A DNA stretch of 23,658 nt, from IMG/VR virus record IMGVR_UViG_3300047377_000032, positions 1 through 23,658 of that record, one strand, 5' to 3'. How positions within the stretch are numbered: the first letter of the stretch is position 1; each line of letters opens with the position of its first letter. Made by a program: the position numbers and the translations under genes. Positions 12,355 through 19,948 of the stretch are shown here, in pieces. The DNA comes from a virus. Below the pieces are notes generated by a model that searched no databases, was not told the DNA's origin, and saw only the letters and a program-made list of their open reading frames with translations.

Positions 12355-15300
12355 ATGCCAAGTACCTATACAGTTAACCTCGGTATTGAAAAACCGGCCA
12401 CTGGTGAGCAGTCGGGTACATGGGGTGATACTACAAACGTCAATTTCGATATTCTGGATCAAGCGATCAATGGCGCAGAGCGAGTTACGCTCACTAGCGC
12501 GGGTTCATCCGGATCACCAAATGCTTTAAATATCACTAACGGTGCGACCTCTGATGGGCGCAACAAGTGGATTGAATTTTACAGTTCAGGCGATCTTGGG
12601 GGTTCTGTATACGTTCAGTTAGTCCCAAATGACGCTGAAAAAATAGTTTTTGTAAGAAATAGTTTGGCAAGTAGCCGGTCTATTTTACTTTTCCAAGGCA
12701 CATATAACTCTGGTCGGGACTTAGAAATACCGGCGGGCGTAGACATGGTAGTTAAGTTCGATGGTGGCGGCGCAAGTGCAGCTACTGTTACTGACGTTTT
12801 TACCAAGTTACGTGCTACTGAAATTACCACACCTACTTTAACCGCTACTACTGCCGATATTAACGGCGGTACTATTGATAACTCTGTTATTGGTGGTTCT
12901 ACAGCGGCAGCAGTAACCGGTACAGCGGTTGTTGCTAATACAAGTTTAAACATTGCAGGTGACGGCGCGACTGTTACCGGCATTAAAGACGAAGACAATA
13001 TGGCGTCTAATAGCGCCACAAAGCTTGCTACTCAGCAATCTATTAAAGCGTATGTTGATTCACAGGTAGGCACGGTCGATACATGGGCCGAGGTTCTAGC
13101 TAATGGAGCTACGTCTGGATCAACCAACCCGGAGGTTACTGCGGGTCAGGCACTTAAAACTAATACTATTAACGAAACGTCTGCGGGCAGCGGTGTCACA
13201 ATTGACAGTGTTTTGCTCAAAGATGACGTAGTTAATGCTACGGATATTGAGACGAGCAGTATTTCTGCAAATGACGGTACGCCATCGGCAACCATTGCTA
13301 ACACTACCGGTAACTTTACGATCACCAATTTTGTATCGAACTCCGTAGATATTGGTGGCGGTGCTATTGATGGCACTGTAATTGGCGGCGCAAGCACGGC
13401 AGCGGGATCGTTTACTACTTTGGATGCTTCAGGTGCTTTTACTGGAACCACGGCTACTTTAACTACCGCTGATAACGCTACGCAGCTAACCCTTGTTTCT
13501 ACAGATGCAGATGCAAGTCATGGACCTGTTCTGGATTTAAAAAGGGATAGTTCTAGTCCAGCAGATAATGACCCTTTAGGATTAGTAAGGTTTCTTGGAG
13601 AAAATGATGCGGATGGAGCGCTCACATACGCAAGAATATACGCAACTATTAGAGACGCTTCTAATGGCACAGAAGATGGAATGCTGTCCTTTAATACCGT
13701 AAGCGGTGGTGCGAATAAATCAAGATTAGAACTTGATACTACAGAGTCTGTATTTAACGAAAGTGGTGCAGACATCGACTTTAGGGTGGAAACATCCAAT
13801 GCTTCCCACGCTTTGTTTTTAGACTCAGCTAATGATCGTATGGGCATTTTTGAAAGTTCTCCTGTCTACACATTTGATGTAGATGCGGAGACACGGTTTC
13901 AAAAACAAATAAATTACGGGGGTTACACTTCTGAATACCCTGCCGATGTAGTGACAGTCACTAGAGGAAGTGCTGCAAGCGATACCGCGTGGGTAAAAAT
14001 AGGAACGCTAGACAATCCCGGTCAAGCTGACATTTTATATAGTTGCGGAACCTCTGCCAGTGAAGAGACTGGAATTATTAGTTTAGTACAGACTTATTCA
14101 GGTTCAAACCTCGGATTGACGGTAAAAAGACAGACTTACAACCGACAAGTTACTAAAGTACGTGTTGTGCAGGTCGGTGCAGGCGGAACCGACTATGAAA
14201 TTTGGGTACAGATTGATAACGGAAGTGACCAGACCAGTGACCCGTATGTCAGAGCAATAGTTAAATTAGCGCAGACACTTTCGATTGCTAATCGTTGGAC
14301 TTACGCTATGTCGGTGGGAACACCGGGAACTGCTGCAACAGAAGTAGACCTTGACGTCTCCGCAGGGGGGTCTGCTTCTAGCGCTAGAAACCAAACCGCC
14401 TATGCTGGTTTTACTAACAACTCTTTGGGCGCAATCTTCAACAATGACGGAGCCGATTCGGATTTTCGGGTGGAATCTGCTAATAACACCCATACGTTAT
14501 TTGTTGATAGTAGTGCTGACAAAGTTATGGTCGGCACATCAGTTGCACCAAACACGTTTAGCGTTTTAGGTAGCTTTTACAACGCTGGTTTTTATCGAAA
14601 CTTTACGGGTGCAGGTACTGCCGCTAATTATGTGGGAATAGGCCGAACAGACTCTGCCGGAAATTTAGTTGACGGCGTTCGAATTACTGGTGGCGGCGAT
14701 GAAAATGCCGAAGCAAGTCATAATGGTTACTTTAACCTTGAGATTAGAAATAGCGGAAACTTTAGAAGCTTGCTGTCGGCTTTTAGTAGCGGAAATGAAC
14801 TTGTCGTAAATGACGGTGGTCTTGACATGGACTTCCGCGTCGAGTCTGACTCTAACGTAAATATGCTTCTTGTTGATGCAGGCAATAACAGGGTAGGCGT
14901 TGGTGTCTCTCCTACAGCTAGGTTTGAAATACAAGATACTAATAATGTTTCTATAAAATTTGGGGATTTAGCATCATACCCTAGTAATGTAGTACCTTGT
15001 TTTATAGGTACAGGAACGTCTGCTTTAGCGGGTGTTAATGGTGATTTAATATTAGTGCCCAGAACAAGTGACCAAGGAAAAATAATATTTGCCACTGGTC
15101 ATAACGGTGCGGCTTCTGAAAATATGCGTGTTTTTGATGGTGGCATTACTATTAACGAGGATGGTGCAGACCGTGACTTCCGCGTTGAATCAAACAACAA
15201 CGCTAATATGCTGTTTGTTGATGGCGGTAATGATAAGATTGGCGTGGGCACAAATGCCCCGACCGAGATGCTTGAAGTTTTTAGTGAAGCCGCAAGTACA

Positions 15301-16149
15301 GCTATTGAAGTAAGTGCAGGTAAAGCCTCCACAACAACGGGCGAATCAAAACTTGTTTTAAGATCACTACACGCAGCATCTGGGACATCTTACTCAAGGT
15401 CTGAAATTGCATCTCTTGCAGTTGCGGGCGGTGATTCGGATTTAATTTTCCGTACAACGACTGATACTAACGGGCCGCAAGATCGGTTAAAACTAGATGC
15501 TGAAGGCAACTTCGACTTTAACCCTAACGAAAACAACAACATCTTTAGAGTAAGAAACGGTAGTTTGAATGATGCGTTGGTTGTTCAAGGCGGCGGTTCG
15601 GGTGTAGGCATTGTAGGAATTGGTACAGATGCGGCTTTGTTTTCTTCGGGTGAGGCCCTTGGTGTTAAGTCAGCATCGACCCTTGCTATTGGGGGTGAAA
15701 ACAACAGCACCAGTGCTGCTACGCTGTATTTAAAAAATCTAGCTTACGACGGCACTTCAACTGAACGAACTTTAGTTTTTTTCCAAGCTAATAGTGGAAA
15801 TCGTGGGTCTATTACAAGTAATGGGTCAGGGGTTACTTATAATACAAGCTCGGACATAAGACTTAAAACAGATATTCAGCCTATTAAAAACGCCGCTGAA
15901 ACGCTTCTGTCCATGAATCCCGTGACCCATAAATGGAAAGCCGATCCAGAAGCAGACACAGTTCACGGCTTTATTGCACAGGAAATGCAAAACATCGTTC
16001 CTGAAGCTGTCTCAGGTGATCCTGATGGGGAAGAAATGATGTCTATGGATTATGGACGTATTACTCCAATAATCGTAGCTGCCCTGCAAGACGCCACAAA
16101 CGAAATTAAAGCTCTTAAAGAAAGAGTAAAAGAACTGGAGGCTTCTTAA
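12355..16149 (+). CDS. Tail fibre/spike protein with C-terminal S74 intramolecular chaperone
   Basis: A 1264-residue receptor-contact protein. The N-terminus (MPSTYTVNLGIEKPATGEQS, then 'GTWGDTTNVNFDILDQAI') is the usual virion-attachment start of environmental phage fibres. The middle is Thr/Ala/Gly-rich and contains four copies of a block 'G(A/L)DxDFRVES...(M/T)LFVD...(D/N)(K/R)xxVG' near residues 466, 694, 817 and 931, with a fifth, weaker copy near 1052. The end is an S74 domain: Ser1166 and Lys1171 in 'SDIRLK' form the Ser/Lys pair for self-cleavage after trimerisation, followed by 'HGFIAQEM' and a final coiled coil. The released chaperone would be about 99 residues. Host range cannot be read from it. 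Confidence 0.87.
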   Translation: MPSTYTVNLGIEKPATGEQSGTWGDTTNVNFDILDQAINGAERVTLTSAGSSGSPNALNITNGATSDGRNKWIEFYSSGDLGGSVYVQLVPNDAEKIVFVRNSLASSRSILLFQGTYNSGRDLEIPAGVDMVVKFDGGGASAATVTDVFTKLRATEITTPTLTATTADINGGTIDNSVIGGSTAAAVTGTAVVANTSLNIAGDGATVTGIKDEDNMASNSATKLATQQSIKAYVDSQVGTVDTWAEVLANGATSGSTNPEVTAGQALKTNTINETSAGSGVTIDSVLLKDDVVNATDIETSSISANDGTPSATIANTTGNFTITNFVSNSVDIGGGAIDGTVIGGASTAAGSFTTLDASGAFTGTTATLTTADNATQLTLVSTDADASHGPVLDLKRDSSSPADNDPLGLVRFLGENDADGALTYARIYATIRDASNGTEDGMLSFNTVSGGANKSRLELDTTESVFNESGADIDFRVETSNASHALFLDSANDRMGIFESSPVYTFDVDAETRFQKQINYGGYTSEYPADVVTVTRGSAASDTAWVKIGTLDNPGQADILYSCGTSASEETGIISLVQTYSGSNLGLTVKRQTYNRQVTKVRVVQVGAGGTDYEIWVQIDNGSDQTSDPYVRAIVKLAQTLSIANRWTYAMSVGTPGTAATEVDLDVSAGGSASSARNQTAYAGFTNNSLGAIFNNDGADSDFRVESANNTHTLFVDSSADKVMVGTSVAPNTFSVLGSFYNAGFYRNFTGAGTAANYVGIGRTDSAGNLVDGVRITGGGDENAEASHNGYFNLEIRNSGNFRSLLSAFSSGNELVVNDGGLDMDFRVESDSNVNMLLVDAGNNRVGVGVSPTARFEIQDTNNVSIKFGDLASYPSNVVPCFIGTGTSALAGVNGDLILVPRTSDQGKIIFATGHNGAASENMRVFDGGITINEDGADRDFRVESNNNANMLFVDGGNDKIGVGTNAPTEMLEVFSEAASTAIEVSAGKASTTTGESKLVLRSLHAASGTSYSRSEIASLAVAGGDSDLIFRTTTDTNGPQDRLKLDAEGNFDFNPNENNNIFRVRNGSLNDALVVQGGGSGVGIVGIGTDAALFSSGEALGVKSASTLAIGGENNSTSAATLYLKNLAYDGTSTERTLVFFQANSGNRGSITSNGSGVTYNTSSDIRLKTDIQPIKNAAETLLSMNPVTHKWKADPEADTVHGFIAQEMQNIVPEAVSGDPDGEEMMSMDYGRITPIIVAALQDATNEIKALKERVKELEAS

Positions 16150-16583
16150 TGAGTAGTCCTAACATGACCCCTGTTGGTCTTTTTCACCAAAGCGATGTCA
16201 CAGATACGCGGCGTCGAATAATTTCAGGTTATTACGGTGTAACTAACGGCACTGCTACTAACTTTATTATTAACCAAGGCGGCTATGCTCGTATGTTTGT
16301 TGAGACGTTTATGCAAGCACAACATGGTTCTAACGGTTTTATGTATAGAATAGATGAGATTTCGCGTTATGGGCATAACCCAATAGCGTCAAATCAATCG
16401 TTTAATGGTTCTGTGGCGTACACGTCAAGTATAGGAGGCAACGCTAACCATAACGGTTTGACCATAACACCCTCCTCAAATGCAACATATAACTTCCACA
16501 TGAACGTTTATTATTTTAATACAGAGACAGGGACGGAGGTTGGTTTTCCCTCGGCTTTGACACTTATAGGCGTGGGGATTTAA
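16149..16583 (+). CDS. Tail-fibre-associated protein of unknown family
   Basis: A 144-residue beta-rich protein with many Asn, Gly, Ser, Tyr and Phe residues ('RRRIISGYYGVTNGTATNFI', 'FVETFMQAQHGSNGFMYRID', 'TYNFHMNVYYFNTETGTEVG'). It starts in the TAATG overlap with the fibre gene, so it is made together with it. The aromatic, Asn-rich strands resemble small tip or sugar-binding domains of fibres, but no motif proves that. A separate receptor-binding tip encoded just after the fibre shaft, or a fibre chaperone, are both possible. There is no membrane or signal sequence and no Cys. Confidence 0.58.
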   Translation: MSSPNMTPVGLFHQSDVTDTRRRIISGYYGVTNGTATNFIINQGGYARMFVETFMQAQHGSNGFMYRIDEISRYGHNPIASNQSFNGSVAYTSSIGGNANHNGLTITPSSNATYNFHMNVYYFNTETGTEVGFPSALTLIGVGI

Positions 16584-16585
16584 TC

Positions 16586-16882
16586 ATGGCAGTACATTCT
16601 TTAGACGACGGAACGATTATTTACGATACGTCCAATAAAAAAATAACGGGCGAACAAGAACGGTTTGCTTTTTTTGAATTTGTGGAAGCTGAACAACTTA
16701 GAATGCTGCGTAATGATCGAAACAAGCGACTGGCAGATTGCGACTGGGTTGTAACCAAACATGTAGAACAAGGACTGCCTGTTCCACAGGATTGGCAAAC
16801 GTATCGACAAGCGTTGAGAGATGTTACAAACGACCATTCTTCTCAACATGATGTAACATGGCCCACTGAGCCACAACAATAG
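16586..16882 (+). CDS. Probable tail fibre assembly chaperone
   Basis: A 98-residue protein whose C-terminal half has the tail assembly chaperone pattern: 'LRNDRNKRLADCDWVVTKHV', then 'PVPQDWQTYRQALRDVT' and a 'WP' end. This equals the 'RNxxLAxxDW...WxxYRQALRDI...WP' of small fibre-assembly proteins that follow fibre genes in many phages. The N-terminal half (DDGTIIYDTSNKKITGEQER) is charged. It lies two bases after the fibre-associated gene, the expected site. It would help the fibre fold and join the virion and need not remain in the particle. There is one Cys in 'ADCDW'. Confidence 0.68.
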   Translation: MAVHSLDDGTIIYDTSNKKITGEQERFAFFEFVEAEQLRMLRNDRNKRLADCDWVVTKHVEQGLPVPQDWQTYRQALRDVTNDHSSQHDVTWPTEPQQ

Positions 16883-16891
16883 GAGAAATTT

Positions 16892-17218
16892 ATGTCAATT
16901 TCAACAACATGGTCTATAAACCAAATGGTACACACCGTTGCTGACGGTGGTGTTTTTAGCATTTACTGGAGTGCTGTTGGTGCCAACAGTGAAGGTCCTG
17001 AAATCGCGTCTGATGGAGGACAACTTTTCGTGGAGTACGATGCGTCTTCCCCTTCGTTTGTACCTTATGCAGACCTAACTCAAGACGAAGTTCTTGGTTG
17101 GGTGTGGGAAACTCAAGGCTTCGACAAAGCTGGAATAGAGACAACGCTTACTGAAAAAGTCCAAAAGCAAATTGACGTTAATACGACAACAGCCGATGGG
17201 CTTCCTTGGGACGCTTAA
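16892..17218 (+). CDS. Small conserved phage protein ('TTWSINQM' family)
   Basis: A 108-residue protein: 'TTWSINQMVHTVADGGVFSI', then 'YWSAVGANSEG', 'FVEYDASSPSFVPYADLTQD' and 'VLGWVWETQGFDKAGIETTL', ending 'NTTTADGLPWDA'. Proteins with 'WxIxxMxxxxxxGGVxxVxW' at the start and a 'GLPW' end are common near the fibre genes of cyanophages and other marine phages and have no named function that I know. Good ribosome site (AGGAGAAATTT) before ATG 16892. A role near the fibre or baseplate is inferred from order. Confidence 0.68.
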   Translation: MSISTTWSINQMVHTVADGGVFSIYWSAVGANSEGPEIASDGGQLFVEYDASSPSFVPYADLTQDEVLGWVWETQGFDKAGIETTLTEKVQKQIDVNTTTADGLPWDA

Positions 17219-17243
17219 TTTAACTTAAATAAGGAGACTTATA

Positions 17244-17480
17244 ATGGCGAAAAATGAAAAGAAAACCATTACTGTCAACGATGTGGAACACAACGTTGCC
17301 GACCTAACTGAGCAACAAGTTGCGATGGTTAACCATATTACTGATTTAGATAAGAAGCTAGGAAACCTACGCTTCAACATGGATCAGCTAAACGTAGGCC
17401 GCGAGGCTTTTGTCAATATGCTCGCAGCGTCTCTTGCTGAAGCGGAGAGTGCTGAAGAAGCTGAAGTAGTGAACGGATGA
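17244..17480 (+). CDS. Small helical coiled-coil protein
   Basis: A 78-residue protein with a short strand start (KTITVNDVEHNVADLTEQQV), a long helix 'AMVNHITDLDKKLGNLRFNM' with heptad-like hydrophobics, and an acidic Ala/Glu end. The order of an 'I(T)V(N/D)...(Y/H)xVxDL(S/T)xE' strand and a coiled coil ending in 'GREAFVxML' is a known type of unnamed phage microprotein next to tail genes. A near-consensus ribosome site (AAGGAGACT) lies before ATG 17244. The tail hub gene starts one base after its stop codon. Oligomer formation through the helix is likely, and the role is unknown. Confidence 0.68.
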   Translation: MAKNEKKTITVNDVEHNVADLTEQQVAMVNHITDLDKKLGNLRFNMDQLNVGREAFVNMLAASLAEAESAEEAEVVNG

Positions 17481-17481
17481 T

Positions 17482-19425
17482 ATGCCCTTACAAAAGTTAC
17501 AGTTCAGGCCCGGAGTAAACAGAGAAACCACTTCGTATAGTAACGAGGGCGGTTGGTTTGACTGTGACAAAGTAAGGTTCCGTTTCGGCACCCCAGAGAA
17601 GATAGGCGGCTGGGAAAAATATTCAGGAAAGAGCTTTCTAGGCACTTGCCGGGCATTGAAACCATTCGTTGCACTAGATGGCGCAAGCTATTTGGGTGTC
17701 GGAACGCATCTAAAATACTACATTAACGAAGGTGGTGGTTATAACGACATCACTCCTATTCGTGCGACGACTGCTGCGGGTGACGTAACGTTTTCCGCGG
17801 TCAACGGCTCATCTACTTTAACAGTAACTGACGTAAACCACGGTGCTAAAGAAAACGATTTTGTTACCTTTAGTGGCGCGGTAACACTTGGCGGTAACGT
17901 AACAGCCGCCGTTCTTAACCAAGAATATCAAATATCTAGGATAGTAAACTCTAGTTCTTACGAAGTTTTGGCCAGAGAAGTTGCTTCACTCAACGACATT
18001 ACCGTAAACGGTGTTTATAGCCCTACACTTGTTGTAGCTAATGGTTCCGATACGGGTAATGGTGGTAGTTCTGTTGTAGGCGCTTACCAAATTCAATCCG
18101 GTTTGGACACGACTGTCGCCGGAACGGGTTGGGGCGCAGGTACTTGGTCCCGTGGATCATGGGGTTCAGGCGCTAATCTGACCGCTGTAGGCGACATTTT
18201 GCGTATTTGGAGCCACGACAACTTTGGTGAAGACCTTATTATCAACGTCCGTAACGGTGGTATTTACTACTGGGACAAATCTACCAGTTCAGCACCTTTT
18301 GCACCGGCAGTAGAAATATCTCAACTTGCTGGCGCAGACCCTACAACACCGACTATCGCAAAACAGGTCATGATTTCGGATCGTGACAGGCACGTTATTG
18401 TGTTTGGTTGTGATGCTCAAGACGATATTGGGGTACAAGACCCCTTACTTATTCGCTTTTCTGACCAAGAAAACCCTTTGGTATGGTCCGCACAAGCAAC
18501 TAATACGGCTGGTGATCTACGGATCGGTACGGGCTCTGAGATAATCACGGCCCTCGAAACACGGCAACAAATACTGGTGTTTACCGATAAATCGCTACAC
18601 GCCATGCAGTATTTGGGACCACCTTTCACGTTCGGTATCTCTATGATTTCCGAAAACATTACTATCGCTAGTCCTTTGTCCGCTATTGCGGTAGATGACA
18701 TGGTGATGTGGATGGGTGAAGAAGAGTTCTATATCTACACTGGTCAGGTGCAAAAGCTACCATGCTCTGTCCGCGCCTACGTTTTTAACGATTTTAACCA
18801 AGACCAAGCTGAGAAAGTTACCGCAGCCGTAAACTCCTCTTTTTCTGAAATATGGTGGTATTACCCGTCTGCTACAGTAACAAACGGGATAATGAACCAA
18901 GATATTGATAGATATGTTGTCTACAACTATCAGGAACAGGTCTGGTACTACGGAACATTGTCTAGAACGGCGTGGATTGACCGCGGTATTGGTCAATACC
19001 CTATTGCAGCAAGCTCTGACGGCTACCTTTACTACCATGAATTTGGTCAAGATGACGGCAGCGTAAACCCACCAGCCGCTATTAGCTCCTACATTGAGAG
19101 TAGTGAAATGTCGATTGGTGCTGGAGACAACTTCGTGTTGTTGAGCAAGCTAATACCTGACGTGACGTTTGACGGTTCTAGTTCGCCGTCTCCAAACGTA
19201 GACTTTACTCTTGAAACCAGACGTTTTCCGGGCGAAGACTATACACAAACAACAAATAGCAATGTAATTCGTACCTCTACCGTGCCTGTAGAGCAGTTTA
19301 CCAATCAAGTAAGACTGCGTTTGCGGGGTAGATCGTTTGCATTAAAAATAGAATCAGACAATACCGGCGTAGAATGGAGACTAGGTACGCCGCGTGTTGA
19401 ATTAAGACCGGATGGACGTAGATGA
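17482..19425 (+). CDS. Tail hub / DNA-stabilisation protein, P22 gp10-like
   Basis: A 647-residue beta-rich protein. The start 'MPLQKLQFRPGVNRETTSYS' followed by 'GGWFDCDKVRFRFGTPEKIG', and the middle 'HVIVFGCDAQD', 'DPLLIRFSDQENPLVWSAQA', 'ILVFTDKSLHAMQYLGPPFT' and 'VDDMVMWMGEEEFYIYTGQV', are the propeller-like strands typical of gp10-type tail hubs that plug the podovirus portal. P22 gp10 is about 470 residues. The extra length includes a Gly/Thr-rich insert at about residues 95-235, within which lies 'GWGAGTWSRGSWGSG' (about 216-230), a motif also found in the repeat protein at 11450. It supports short-tailed morphology. The end overlaps the next gene by four bases. Confidence 0.8.
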   Translation: MPLQKLQFRPGVNRETTSYSNEGGWFDCDKVRFRFGTPEKIGGWEKYSGKSFLGTCRALKPFVALDGASYLGVGTHLKYYINEGGGYNDITPIRATTAAGDVTFSAVNGSSTLTVTDVNHGAKENDFVTFSGAVTLGGNVTAAVLNQEYQISRIVNSSSYEVLAREVASLNDITVNGVYSPTLVVANGSDTGNGGSSVVGAYQIQSGLDTTVAGTGWGAGTWSRGSWGSGANLTAVGDILRIWSHDNFGEDLIINVRNGGIYYWDKSTSSAPFAPAVEISQLAGADPTTPTIAKQVMISDRDRHVIVFGCDAQDDIGVQDPLLIRFSDQENPLVWSAQATNTAGDLRIGTGSEIITALETRQQILVFTDKSLHAMQYLGPPFTFGISMISENITIASPLSAIAVDDMVMWMGEEEFYIYTGQVQKLPCSVRAYVFNDFNQDQAEKVTAAVNSSFSEIWWYYPSATVTNGIMNQDIDRYVVYNYQEQVWYYGTLSRTAWIDRGIGQYPIAASSDGYLYYHEFGQDDGSVNPPAAISSYIESSEMSIGAGDNFVLLSKLIPDVTFDGSSSPSPNVDFTLETRRFPGEDYTQTTNSNVIRTSTVPVEQFTNQVRLRLRGRSFALKIESDNTGVEWRLGTPRVELRPDGRR

Positions 19426-19718
19426 GTAGAGGCTTAGTACAACCCTTATTCCCAAACGCGCCTTCTGACTATAACTCAGAGTATATGTCGGAAGTTGTCC
19501 GTGCTTTCTCTGTTTTTCTGCAACAAGTAAACAACCCCGGTCCATGGCAAGCGTCAGCTTTGACTTTGCCAAACTTACAGACCGACAACTATAACCTTCC
19601 TCTTGGTGGTATTTTTCAGTACGGCGACGAATTGCGCATAACTGTAGCTAACAAGCCGTACCTGAGAGGATCACAAGCAGCGGGGGCCGTGGGTAACGTC
19701 ACGGTGACAATAACATGA
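19422..19718 (+). CDS. Small structural protein after the tail hub
   Basis: A 98-residue protein: 'LVQPLFPNAPSDYNSEYMSE', a short helix 'VVRAFSVFLQQVNNPG', then strands (LPLGGIFQYGDELRITVANK) and a Val/Thr-rich end (GAVGNVTVTIT). It starts in an ATGA overlap with the gp10-like gene and ends in one with the zinc-ribbon gene. Its final strand pattern 'AGAVGNVTVT' resembles the '(G)xVGSVxV' units of the 11450 repeat protein, which may be chance in a Gly/Val-rich context. A minor tail or hub-associated role is inferred. Confidence 0.65.
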   Translation: MSRGLVQPLFPNAPSDYNSEYMSEVVRAFSVFLQQVNNPGPWQASALTLPNLQTDNYNLPLGGIFQYGDELRITVANKPYLRGSQAAGAVGNVTVTIT

Positions 19719-19948
19719 GTGATGGAACAATAATTAATATGCCTGACGGCAGTCAGTGGAAACCTTCCACTAGCACAGACATGGTACATTGTGCTAACTG
19801 TACTAATAAGGTCGATACTCCGGAGGAAATACTGTCCTATCCGAGTGGAAATTGCCCTGAATGTGGTTCTTCATGGACTGGAGGAGAGAACCGAAGTACA
19901 ATAATACAGGTAACCATGCCTGAAAGCATTACTGGTGGAGCGGGATAA
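19715..19948 (+). CDS. Small zinc-ribbon protein
   Basis: A 77-residue protein with two Cys-x2-Cys knuckles, Cys26/Cys29 (HCANC) and Cys47/Cys50 (NCPEC), eighteen residues apart between the inner Cys. This is a complete zinc ribbon. The N-terminal 'IINMPDGSQWKP' and C-terminal 'TIIQVTMPESIT' look like strands. There is no helicase or nuclease part. Overlaps on both sides (ATGA with 19422, ATGG after TAA with 19948) tie it to the virion genes. Zinc ribbons of this size may serve in assembly, in nucleic acid contact or as a structural knot. Target unknown. Confidence 0.75.
   Translation: MSDGTIINMPDGSQWKPSTSTDMVHCANCTNKVDTPEEILSYPSGNCPECGSSWTGGENRSTIIQVTMPESITGGAG

Noticed and set aside
14266-15332. 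Several minus-strand frames of 70-120 codons opposite the tail fibre
   Set aside because: They are antisense shadows of a repetitive gene, with no coding pattern, no ribosome sites and no recognisable family.
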